A stretch of 46,724 nucleotides of DNA, taken from NCBI GenBank assembly GCA_947175575.1, contig CAMWNG010000011.1:1-46724 (forward strand), read 5' to 3'. The stretch's first letter is position 1; each line of letters opens with the position of its first letter. Position numbers and translations under genes: made by a program. The DNA is from an uncultured Bacteroidales bacterium. GTDB taxonomy: Bacteria; Bacteroidota; Bacteroidia; Bacteroidales; Muribaculaceae. Below, in pieces: positions 16,239-24,120 of this stretch. A model generated the notes under the pieces. The model worked only from the letters and a program-made list of their open reading frames with translations, was not told the origin of the DNA and searched no databases.

Positions 16239-18410
16239 TCATTGCTTTTTCACCAGAGTAACCGACGCATTTCCGAAAGCGGCAGCTTCATCAAGCACTT
16301 TGAGCAGTCGCGGCCAGAAGGCGAGAGCGACATCGGCTTGTTTGTAGCGTAATAATGTGTTGAGTTCGAGATCGCCTTGGGCGTTTATCTTTGATTGAAC
16401 ATTGAACTGGGCGGTCACGTCGCTGATATTTCTTTGTAGAGCCTCGACGGAGGCCTCGTCAAAGCAATAACCGTCAGGAGCCTTGATCAGCATGGAATGT
16501 ATTTCCTGGTTGATAAACGGTAGCATCACGTCGAGAATACGGGAGCGTTCATTGTCAGACAGACGTGTTGGAACTCCGGAGAGCATTCCCACAGTCAGAC
16601 CAAGATCGTCACCGAAATGTTCCACAAGTCCGTCGAATTCCATGGCCGATTCAACCACTATATCGGTTGAGTCGGGCCGGATACCCCGGTCTTTTACGAC
16701 AGCTTCTGTTACTTTCTCCGGATTCTTGCCGTAATGACTTACACCGTTCTCCTTCAGCATAGTCTTTAACTCTTTTGACCGTGAGGCCGGGTCATAAGAT
16801 TTGTCACGGAAACGTCTGTTTTCAGGAATGTCAAAATAATCCTCGACTTCCGAGGCCCATTCAGGCACTTCCGTAAGATCGGAATACAGCGACTTGACTG
16901 CACCGGACATTTTCAGCATTGATTTCACCGCGACCTTGTCATCGTTTATAGTTATTGTGTCGCGAAATACCGCTGAGTTCTCGGAGGCTTTTCTGTGAGG
17001 CAGCGCATATTCCTTTATAGGAGTAAGCGTGGTCCAGGTCTTTCGGTCGCCGAAATATAAGACGGCTCCCTCACCGTAAAAGTCGCCGGGGAGTTCTCCG
17101 GGTGACATGGCGGTGTGAAGGGGAATATAATATAGCGCGTCCGGAGTGCGAATTACAAAATTTGATTCGTCCCAAGCCGAGATGTCACTCACCGGAACAT
17201 CGCTCCTGGGATTAATGATTCCTATTCCAATCTGATCGTCGGGATAAATTTTAAGTTTGCGTAGCATATCGCTGAAAACAAGTGCGCGCTCAAATTCGTC
17301 GGAGGATTTGGTATCGGCACCTTTTGACGTCAAATCCTGATACATGAGGGCGAGCCATGCGGCATCGGCTATCTGACGCGGTGACGCTTCCGGATTTGCT
17401 TTTAGAAAATTATCCTTTACTGTTTTGAGAGCCTTGGCTCCGGCTTTGGTTTCTATCTCATAATTGTAAAGATAGTCACGAAGTTCGGAAATTATCCTGC
17501 CCGGAAATACATCGCCGTGGAGTCCGCCACCTCGGGAGTTCTTTGAAATGTACAGTTTATCGATATTGTTGAGATATTGAACCCTAATAAATGGCAACTG
17601 CCGGAACTTCATGGTGAATTTTTCGAAATTAACGCTCGGCACATTCATCAGTGATAAGGATGCTGTAAGACTTCCGCGTTCTGTAGTGCCACGGCTCAAT
17701 GGCGGCACTCCGTTATAACATTTATATTCTACAGTGATAGCCGGATCTACAGCCAGGTTTATTTTTCGGTTCATTATGGGATAACGTGCGCATAAAACCA
17801 GATTCTGAGGTTCGAGAGAAAATGTTTCTGCCATTTCCTCGGTGAATCGGAAATAGTCGAGCACATCACCGGGTTCGAGGCCGGGGATCGCAATCTTGTA
17901 TGTCCGGTTGTCCTTGCCTTTCTTACCTTCACCGATCTCAATGGCATCGTTGAGATCTATTTCAATGATGCGGCCGTCAGGTTTATGGACACGTACGCCG
18001 AAGGCCGTTTTCAGGTCATAGAGCAACACTCTCTCCATGAATTTCACTTGTTTCTTCTCTCCGAATTCAAATTCGCTGTGAGAGTCTATTGCGCTCTGGT
18101 CCAAAAGTTTCACCATTATTCGATTAGTCCATTTTTTGGATATACGGTTGGTCTGTCCTGAAATGGTGTTCAAAGTGGTCTGAACCTCATGATCGACATC
18201 AATATCATCGGACCATGCGATTATCACCCCCGAGTTCGACTCCGTGAGAGAATCGGGGATTACGGCCGCACTGTCGAAGGCGGGGTCGGTGGATGCCCAT
18301 ACCTTATCGGCGATTTTTTTATAATACTTTGAGTCAATACCGGCTCGGGCGGTAAGACTAAATGCTGTAATACAGATAATTGTAGCGAATGAAAGAATGT
18401 GATGCCGCAT
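16239..18410 (-). CDS. DUF3857 protein with degenerate transglutaminase core
   Basis: This protein is 723 aa from the ATG at 18410, where a good signal peptide begins (MRHHILSFATIICITAFSLT, cleaved near ARAG). The longer frame from 18518 would put 36 basic residues before that peptide and overlap the upstream gene, so it is rejected. A DUF3857 beta-sandwich fills about residues 35-280 (RVHKPDGRIIEIDLNDAIEI, ending near IPGLEPGDVLDYFRF). The following region aligns in outline with a transglutaminase-like domain, but where the upstream neighbour has Cys, His and Asp it shows SSDEFERALVF, SNFVIR and YYIPLHT, so catalysis is unlikely. It is co-transcribed with the intact paralogue 16 nt upstream. 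It is probably periplasmic or at the outer membrane; role unknown. Confidence 0.85.
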   Translation of the reverse strand: MRHHILSFATIICITAFSLTARAGIDSKYYKKIADKVWASTDPAFDSAAVIPDSLTESNSGVIIAWSDDIDVDHEVQTTLNTISGQTNRISKKWTNRIMVKLLDQSAIDSHSEFEFGEKKQVKFMERVLLYDLKTAFGVRVHKPDGRIIEIDLNDAIEIGEGKKGKDNRTYKIAIPGLEPGDVLDYFRFTEEMAETFSLEPQNLVLCARYPIMNRKINLAVDPAITVEYKCYNGVPPLSRGTTERGSLTASLSLMNVPSVNFEKFTMKFRQLPFIRVQYLNNIDKLYISKNSRGGGLHGDVFPGRIISELRDYLYNYEIETKAGAKALKTVKDNFLKANPEASPRQIADAAWLALMYQDLTSKGADTKSSDEFERALVFSDMLRKLKIYPDDQIGIGIINPRSDVPVSDISAWDESNFVIRTPDALYYIPLHTAMSPGELPGDFYGEGAVLYFGDRKTWTTLTPIKEYALPHRKASENSAVFRDTITINDDKVAVKSMLKMSGAVKSLYSDLTEVPEWASEVEDYFDIPENRRFRDKSYDPASRSKELKTMLKENGVSHYGKNPEKVTEAVVKDRGIRPDSTDIVVESAMEFDGLVEHFGDDLGLTVGMLSGVPTRLSDNERSRILDVMLPFINQEIHSMLIKAPDGYCFDEASVEALQRNISDVTAQFNVQSKINAQGDLELNTLLRYKQADVALAFWPRLLKVLDEAAAFGNASVTLVKKQ

Positions 18411-18426
18411 TTCTGATCTGAATGTC

Positions 18427-20244
18427 TTATAAAGGTTTGATAGTAATGGGAGTGTTGGATATTTTTTCAATTTCTTTAATGGCTTCGTTCCATGAGTTCG
18501 CTTCGTCCGGCTCACCATGATCGCGTGTGGATCTTAAGACAGCTTCGCATACCACAGAGTGTCCGTCGGGCAATGGTAAATATTCCACAAAACCTTCGAA
18601 CCAGGCCGATTTTATTATATTTTTTTCTGGAAGAGAGTCAATAACGTATCCTTCGGGAATGTTGATGGAGAGTTTGGTTTCGAATGTCTTTTTGCGTCCT
18701 GTTTCGATTGGGGAATGTCTGTGTTCTGAGTTGATGCGTGTGAATTCAGCGGCTCTGAATGGACGTGGAAGCACATAGATTTTGCCGGATGACAGTACCC
18801 GAATGCCTGAGGGGTCAGACTCTTCGAATGTTACTGATGTGGCCGGGGCGTTCAGAGCCGGGGATTTCAAGTTGACAGCACCAGTTTTTACACCCTTACG
18901 ATTGAAAGCCATCAATCTTTCAAGGACTCCGGTACGGGCATAGGCGCTTCGGGATGAAATGATATTTTCAAGATTCAGTCTTTCCTGACCGGTGTAAGTA
19001 GCCTCATAGATGCCGTTGAGACAGTTGCGATCTATTTCGAGCTCGCCGTTCAGAATGATTTTATTTACGTCCGGCGCTTGCTCCGGAACTGTCCCGAGTA
19101 AAGGCGTGTCGCCACCATCGATCATGCACGGTTGGCCTGCTATGGCAGACGGAATCAGTCCGGCGGGAGCCATTTTGATGGTGCCGTCGATAAAAATTGT
19201 GGTGTCGGGTAGCATGGCAGCGGCAATCATGTGGTTACCTGCTGAGAGTGACGGGTTTTCAGACCAGGAGCCGGTGGTATCGAAGCGGGAACCTATCCAT
19301 ACCAGTCTGCAGTCAATTCCCACAGCCTGGAGCATGGCCCGGATCAGATTGGCCGAACCTTTGCAGTCGGCAAATCTTTTTTCAAGCACAACGTCAGCCT
19401 TTTCCGGACGGAAGGCATACACTCCGTGTTCGATACCCACATAGCGGATGTTGTTTCTGACCCATGCGGCTACGGTATCAATACGTTCCATGTCGGTATC
19501 CATTCCTTCGCAAAGTTGTCGCGATAGAGCCGCGACGGTCGAGGATGGTTCATCATCGGCTACATGGCCTTTCAAGTAGCGGTATAGATCCTCAGTATCT
19601 TTGAAATATCCTGATATTTCTATGCGAGGTGCGCATGCTGTGGCAGACCCGCAAAGGGGTTCGGGTTCGAATTTCGGTTGGTCTGACAAAGTTATGGAGT
19701 ATGTCTTATCACCACTTTTGCCTGTGGTACAGCTCAAATCAACTCCCTGTGGCAGATTACGGGGTGTCAGGATTATGGATTCTGCAAGTTGTGAAGGGAC
19801 GATGACGGTATAGGTCGCTTTTCCGGTAATTGGTGCGTCAGGAGCCAGAATGATGTCGGTGAACTGTTCCGGGGCGGTATAAGTCTGTTCGAAACAGACC
19901 TTTACGGGCTTCCCCTTTTTCAGAGAAACGGCCATCGCGCATATTCTCGACCCTGTGAAAAACAAGTCTGTGGACTCCCATGAGCGGTAAATCGGTTTTG
20001 CTCCCGGGGCCGACGCCTTGTCGATCGTGAGACGGTCATCATAGAACTCGGCAACCATGATAAGTTCGTCGGCCCGCTCGGCGACGTAATGGGTCTCCTC
20101 TATCTTCTTTACCGAACTCAGACGGCCCTTTTCGGCTTTAAGTTCATATGTGACGTTTTTTTCACGAATGGACACATTGTCGCTTGCCGCTGCTGTCAGG
20201 AACGCCACAAAAATCATGAAACAAATTAGTCTGAAATCACGCAT
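18427..20244 (-). CDS. DUF3857 / transglutaminase-like protein, catalytic triad intact
   Basis: This 605-aa exported protein has a signal peptide ending near TAAASDN. An N-terminal DUF3857 domain is followed by a transglutaminase/protease-like core. The candidate triad is Cys at about residue 294 (RFADCKGSANLIRAML), His at about 338 (SAGNHMIAAAM) and Asp at about 353 (IFIDGT). The preceding WVRNNIRYVGIEHG helix is typical of the fold. It may hydrolyse or transfer on peptide substrates in the envelope; the substrate is unknown. It is the first gene of a two-gene unit with a full-consensus promoter, and its partner is a catalytically dead relative. Confidence 0.88.
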   Translation of the reverse strand: MRDFRLICFMIFVAFLTAAASDNVSIREKNVTYELKAEKGRLSSVKKIEETHYVAERADELIMVAEFYDDRLTIDKASAPGAKPIYRSWESTDLFFTGSRICAMAVSLKKGKPVKVCFEQTYTAPEQFTDIILAPDAPITGKATYTVIVPSQLAESIILTPRNLPQGVDLSCTTGKSGDKTYSITLSDQPKFEPEPLCGSATACAPRIEISGYFKDTEDLYRYLKGHVADDEPSSTVAALSRQLCEGMDTDMERIDTVAAWVRNNIRYVGIEHGVYAFRPEKADVVLEKRFADCKGSANLIRAMLQAVGIDCRLVWIGSRFDTTGSWSENPSLSAGNHMIAAAMLPDTTIFIDGTIKMAPAGLIPSAIAGQPCMIDGGDTPLLGTVPEQAPDVNKIILNGELEIDRNCLNGIYEATYTGQERLNLENIISSRSAYARTGVLERLMAFNRKGVKTGAVNLKSPALNAPATSVTFEESDPSGIRVLSSGKIYVLPRPFRAAEFTRINSEHRHSPIETGRKKTFETKLSINIPEGYVIDSLPEKNIIKSAWFEGFVEYLPLPDGHSVVCEAVLRSTRDHGEPDEANSWNEAIKEIEKISNTPITIKPL

Positions 20245-20284
20245 GAAAATCAGTATTTTGTTTTGTTAGAAATGAACGATATCG

Positions 20285-20314
20285 CAAATTTACATAAAAT
20301 CTTTGTCAATCCAA
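20285..20314 (-). promoter_or_regulatory. Promoter of the DUF3857 pair
   Basis: TTG (20312-20314), a 19-nt spacer, then TAAATTTG (20285-20292) on the minus strand. This is a full consensus match giving a leader of about 35 nt. Confidence 0.8.
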
Positions 20315-20439
20315 ATTTTTCATGAATTTTTAGTGTGCACATGTCGGATGTTTTCTCTATTTAGTGGATATGAGATGGAAAAATATGTGACAAAGATGAT
20401 TTTCAAAGGTCAGGTCGTGGAAATACGGTGTTTTTTGCT

Positions 20440-20447
20440 TACCTTTG
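20440..20447 (+). promoter_or_regulatory. -7 box (TACCTTTG) touching the DUF4199 start
   Basis: A perfect TAnnTTTG ends 6 nt before the ATG at 20454. Transcription from it would begin almost at the start codon. No clear -33 TTG. Confidence 0.5.
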
Positions 20448-20453
20448 CAGTCT

Positions 20454-20993
20454 ATGAACACACCATATGAATCTGTATATGTTGCGGGTGCACGCGGCGG
20501 ACTTGTGCTTGGCCCGGTGATGACTCTGGCTGTGATGCTTCTCGGAGCATCTGTCTACTCGGCGATGTGGTCGCTTCCGGCTTTGGCATGCTGTCTGGCT
20601 GTGCCCGTGCTGGCCTATTTTATAATAGGCAAAGTCTATCGGACCAATCCGTCGTACAGTTTTTCGGCTCTTTGGCTTACAGGAATATGTGCGTTTTTCT
20701 TCGGAGGCCTGATAATGGGAGCTGTTGTGGCCGGAACGCTCCGGTGGGTGCAACCCGGCTTCATGCATTATATGGTGTCGCAGGTGGTGGATATATACAG
20801 CAACGTCCCTGACGCACAGGCACAGAATGTAGCCGACACCCTCAACAAAATGATAGAGGCCAACACGCTTCCCACGCCTGTTGACTGCGCTCTGGAGCTG
20901 ATTTATGCGGCAGTGTTCTCAGGATCGTTGCTGTCGATGATTTATGCCGTAGTGGTGCGTCGCACCTCTCGCGTTTCCCGTAAAAATCTCTGA
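20454..20993 (+). CDS. DUF4199 membrane protein
   Basis: This 179-aa inner-membrane protein has four hydrophobic helices: about residues 17-37, 40-60, 71-95 and the C-terminal AAVFSGSLLSMIYAVVV. Between helices 3 and 4 is a soluble helical stretch. The order of helices, the GALVAGTLRWVQ-like turn and the downstream GT2 gene fit DUF4199, which often sits beside such a glycosyltransferase in Bacteroidetes. Function is unknown; it may assist lipid-linked sugar transfer. The frame also opens at a TTG at 20445, but that codon lies in the -7 box, so ATG 20454 is used. The stop is followed after 3 nt by the next gene. Confidence 0.8.
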   Translation: MNTPYESVYVAGARGGLVLGPVMTLAVMLLGASVYSAMWSLPALACCLAVPVLAYFIIGKVYRTNPSYSFSALWLTGICAFFFGGLIMGAVVAGTLRWVQPGFMHYMVSQVVDIYSNVPDAQAQNVADTLNKMIEANTLPTPVDCALELIYAAVFSGSLLSMIYAVVVRRTSRVSRKNL

Positions 20994-20996
20994 GTT

Positions 20997-21959
20997 ATGG
21001 ATATATCAATAGTCGTTCCACTGTACAACGAGGCAGAATCGCTGCCCGAACTCGCCGCTTGGATCAAGCGGGTGATGGACGAGAACGGATTCTCATACGA
21101 GATAATCTTTGTAAACGACGGCTCGACGGATGAGTCTTGGAATGTCATAACATCGCTTGCGGCGGAGCATCCCGAGGTGCGGGGCGTGTCGTTCAGGCGT
21201 AATTACGGAAAATCCCCGGCACTGAACACAGGTTTCGCGCGCACGCGCGGGAATGTGGTCATCACGATGGATGCCGATCTTCAGGATTCTCCTGACGAGA
21301 TTCCCGAACTCTACCGCATGATCACGCAAGAAGGATATGATCTGGTCAGCGGGTATAAGAAGAAACGCTATGATCCGTTGTCGAAAACCATTCCGACCAA
21401 ACTGTTCAACGCTACGGCACGCCGTGTCACCGGAATACATAATCTTCATGACTTCAATTGTGGACTCAAGGCATATCGGTCGGCTGTTGTCAAACATATA
21501 GAGGTCTACGGCGACATGCACCGCTATATGCCGTATCTTGCCAAGCTGGCCGGTTTCACCCGTATAGGCGAGAAAGTGGTGCAGCACCGCGCGCGCAAAT
21601 ACGGCTCGACAAAGTTCGGTCTGGATCGCTTTGTTAACGGCTATCTCGATCTGGCGACCTTATGGTTCACCGGGAAATTCGGCGGGAAGCCGATGCATTT
21701 CTTCGGCTTGTTAGGCAGTCTGATGTTTATTTTAGGTTTTGTTGCAGTGGCAGTGGTTGGCTTCGGCAAACTGTGGGCCATGCATCATGGACATCCGTAC
21801 ACACTGGTCACATCATCGCCTTATTTTTACCTTGCCCTGACGCTGATGCTGCTGGGCAGCCAGCTTTTCCTCGCGGGATTTGTGGGAGAACTGATCGCGC
21901 GCAATTCTCCGCGCCGTAACGATTATGAAATTAATGAAGAAATAACCCACGATGCGTAA
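20997..21959 (+). CDS. Family 2 glycosyltransferase, polyprenyl-phosphate type
   Basis: This 320-aa enzyme probably transfers a sugar from a nucleotide donor to undecaprenyl phosphate at the inner face of the membrane (DPM1/GtrB-like). The GT-A domain starts ISIVVPLYNEAESL, has FVNDGSTD, and the metal-binding MDADLQD at about residues 89-95. Two C-terminal membrane helices follow (FFGLLGSLMFILGFVAVAVV at about 238-257 and YLALTLMLLGSQLFLAGFVG at about 278-297), typical of this subgroup. In many Bacteroidetes the next gene is a dihydroorotase; here it is a nitroreductase. It overlaps that gene by 8 nt. Confidence 0.92.
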   Translation: MDISIVVPLYNEAESLPELAAWIKRVMDENGFSYEIIFVNDGSTDESWNVITSLAAEHPEVRGVSFRRNYGKSPALNTGFARTRGNVVITMDADLQDSPDEIPELYRMITQEGYDLVSGYKKKRYDPLSKTIPTKLFNATARRVTGIHNLHDFNCGLKAYRSAVVKHIEVYGDMHRYMPYLAKLAGFTRIGEKVVQHRARKYGSTKFGLDRFVNGYLDLATLWFTGKFGGKPMHFFGLLGSLMFILGFVAVAVVGFGKLWAMHHGHPYTLVTSSPYFYLALTLMLLGSQLFLAGFVGELIARNSPRRNDYEINEEITHDA

Positions 21960-22488
21960 TACTGATTTATATCCTCAGCTGATGCAACTGTTGCGCGAGC
22001 GCTATTCGTGCCGCGCCTACAAGTCCGAGCCGGTTGACCGCGATACTCTCACGGCGGTGCTCGACGCAGCGCGTCTGGCTCCGTCGGCCACCAACAGACA
22101 GCCGTGGGTGTTTCTCGCTGTGGATTCGCCCGAAGGACTCGAGGCCATTCGTAAGTCATATCCGCGCGAATGGATAAAAACAGCTCCGGTGTGCGTAATC
22201 GCTTTCGGTGACCATAAAGCGGCATGGCATCGCCCGTCGGACGGCAAGGACCATACCGATGTCGACTTGTCCATAGCAGTGGAACACATCTGTCTGGCGG
22301 CCACTTCGCTCGGTCTCGGATCGTGCTGGGTGTGCAACTTTGATCCGTCCGTTCTGCGCGATGCGTTCGAGGTGCCAAGTTCTCTGGAACCAATTGCAAT
22401 AATCCCTCTGGGACATCCTGCCGCTGATTCTGTGCCTGAAAAATCGCGGAAGAAAGCTGAGGATATAATACGTTTCAATAGCCTATGA
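21952..22488 (+). CDS. Nitroreductase-family flavoprotein
   Basis: This 178-aa protein is predicted to bind FMN and reduce nitro or quinone-like compounds with NAD(P)H; the true substrate is unknown. Family motifs are RYSCRAYKSEPV near the N-terminus, LAPSATNRQPWVF (phosphate and isoalloxazine contact) and LAATSLGLGSCWVCNFDP. The length is normal for the short subfamily. Its ATG lies inside the end of the glycosyltransferase gene (8-nt overlap) and its stop overlaps the next start by 4 nt (ATGA), so it is tightly coupled on both sides. Confidence 0.88.
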   Translation: MRNTDLYPQLMQLLRERYSCRAYKSEPVDRDTLTAVLDAARLAPSATNRQPWVFLAVDSPEGLEAIRKSYPREWIKTAPVCVIAFGDHKAAWHRPSDGKDHTDVDLSIAVEHICLAATSLGLGSCWVCNFDPSVLRDAFEVPSSLEPIAIIPLGHPAADSVPEKSRKKAEDIIRFNSL

Positions 22489-22997
22489 GAGGGGTGAGGA
22501 GTGCGTTGCTCGGTATTGTGCTGGCGTCGGCTTTTGCCGGATGCAGTTCCTCGGGATGTCTCGACAACGGCAGCTCAATTCCGTTGGCCGGATTCTATTC
22601 ATCCGCCACCCTTCAGTCAATAAGGCTCGATTCGCTGGAGATATCCGGGGTAGGAGCTCCGAATGATTCCGTATTGATGTATCCCGGTGCAAACTCTCAG
22701 GTATATCTGCCGATGAATCCGGATGCCGAATCGGTCACGTGGCTGATCACATATCGATATAAGGCTCTTGAAGCGTTCGGTGTCACCGACATGATCACGT
22801 TGCGCTACCGCGCCTTGCCGTATTTCGCATCCGAAGCCTGCGGCGCCATGTATGCCTATAGGGTGACCGGGGTTGAGTATTCCGGAAATCTGATTGATTC
22901 GGTAGCGTTGGTTGATTCGTTGATAACAAATACGGATATAGAACGTATAAAGATATTTTTCCGAACTGAGGACGCCGGGGAGGGCGACGCGCAATGA
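22485..22997 (+). CDS. DUF6452 family lipoprotein
   Basis: This 170-aa protein has a lipoprotein signal peptide with lipobox AFAGC (Cys20). The motif CLDNGSSIPLAGFYSS and the later CGAMYAYRVTGVEYSG match a Bacteroidales family I know as DUF6452, which usually precedes a DUF6048 gene, as here. Two further Cys residues (25 and near 126) could form a disulphide. It is predicted to be periplasmic or outer-membrane anchored, with unknown role. It overlaps both neighbours by 4 nt (ATGA). Confidence 0.8.
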   Translation: MRGVRSALLGIVLASAFAGCSSSGCLDNGSSIPLAGFYSSATLQSIRLDSLEISGVGAPNDSVLMYPGANSQVYLPMNPDAESVTWLITYRYKALEAFGVTDMITLRYRALPYFASEACGAMYAYRVTGVEYSGNLIDSVALVDSLITNTDIERIKIFFRTEDAGEGDAQ

Positions 22998-23911
22998 AGC
23001 CGATGCGATTCCTGCCGATATGGGCAACGGTGGTTTCGGCAGTTGCCGTGGTAGCGGCCGATGAACCGCCTGCACGCAAGCGTCCGCAAGTTTCGCCTGT
23101 GACGACTGCCGCCACCACCACACAGTCGATAAATCAGACCAAAGGCGACACATCGCGTATCAATGCAGCGTTCCGCGCGCGAAGTATTCATCATCATCGC
23201 GACGACGGCGCTATAATTTACACGGACACCGTGACGGGAGATCAGTGGATCGACTCGATGCCGATTCGCAAGGTGCCGAAGATGCAGTATCCGCTTTATA
23301 ACGGTGTGGATGTGTCGGTGGATGTGTGGGATCCTCTGATGCGTGCGTTCGGCCAGAAGTTCGGTATCATCGGATTCGGTGCGGATGTAAATCTGCACAA
23401 CCGGTATTTCCCGGTATTTGAGGCAGGATTGGGCGCGGCACACCGCACACCTTCGGGCATGGATTACACCTACCGCTCACCGCTCAGCGCATATTTCAAA
23501 ATAGGAATGGATTATAACTTCCTATACAACTCTAATCCGGATTATAAATTTTTCGCCGGTGTGCGCTATGGATTTTCCGCGTTCAAGTGGGGTCTGGATA
23601 ATGTGACACCGTCGCCGGGGTATTGGGGCAGTGTGGAGCCGTTTGAATTGCCGTTGCAGAATTCGTTTACCGGATGGTTCGAGTTCTGCCTGGGACTGCG
23701 AGTGCGTCTGATCGGTCCTGTTTCAGCAGGATGGATGGTGCGTGTACATACGCCCCTCAATCAGAGCAAGAACGAACACGGTCAGCCCTGGTACATTCCG
23801 GGTTATGGCTCGCGTGGCCAGCTGTTTACCGGAACATTTTCGTTCACTTATACCATTCCGGCGAGTCCTAAGTTGGAAATAGTAGCCGACACAATTTCGG
23901 GTACACTGTAA
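22994..23911 (+). CDS. DUF6048 family protein, probable outer-membrane beta-barrel
   Basis: This 305-aa protein has a signal peptide (MKPMRFLPIWATVVSAVAVV, cleaved before ADEPP), then a Thr/Ser-rich linker. From about residue 95 alternating strands with aromatic ends (FGIIGFGADVNLHNRYFPVF, YFKIGMDYNFLYN, WFEFCLGLRVRLIG) suggest an eight- to ten-stranded barrel. The partner DUF6452 lipoprotein overlaps its start by 4 nt, so the two probably form an envelope complex; this is inference. A strong terminator follows. Confidence 0.8.
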   Translation: MKPMRFLPIWATVVSAVAVVAADEPPARKRPQVSPVTTAATTTQSINQTKGDTSRINAAFRARSIHHHRDDGAIIYTDTVTGDQWIDSMPIRKVPKMQYPLYNGVDVSVDVWDPLMRAFGQKFGIIGFGADVNLHNRYFPVFEAGLGAAHRTPSGMDYTYRSPLSAYFKIGMDYNFLYNSNPDYKFFAGVRYGFSAFKWGLDNVTPSPGYWGSVEPFELPLQNSFTGWFEFCLGLRVRLIGPVSAGWMVRVHTPLNQSKNEHGQPWYIPGYGSRGQLFTGTFSFTYTIPASPKLEIVADTISGTL

Positions 23912-23985
23912 GTAGGATTATCTTATTTTGGTCTCCATCTGCGATACGGATAGGCTTTGACTTGGTCTCCCAATAGCAACCGAAT

Positions 23986-24028
23986 GAAAAAAGCCGACTT
24001 GAAATCAAAATTCAAGTCGGCTTTTTTC
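23986..24028. terminator. Bidirectional terminator after the DUF6048 gene
   Basis: An 18-bp perfect stem (23986-24003 with 24011-24028) with a 7-nt loop, flanked by A6 and T6 so that both strands end in a T-run. Confidence 0.9.
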
Positions 24029-24065
24029 GGGCGATTCCATTCGCTTACTGCCAAGGTGTCGGGCA

Positions 24066-24102
24066 ATAAAAAAGTCCGCCACTTAGTGACGGACTTTTTT
24101 AT
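24066..24102. terminator. Bidirectional terminator after the OmpA-like gene
   Basis: A stem with one mismatch (AAAAAAGTCCG paired with CGGACTTTTTT) around CACTTAGTG lies about 20 nt beyond the stop of the minus-strand OmpA-like gene. Two terminators thus face each other in this convergent gap. Confidence 0.88.
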
Positions 24103-24120
24103 ATCTTGGAAGATTTATAA

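Noticed and set aside
19661-19690. T-arm-like GGTTCGAAT suggesting a tRNA
   Set aside because: It lies inside the transglutaminase-like coding sequence and no acceptor, D-arm or anticodon stem can be built around it.
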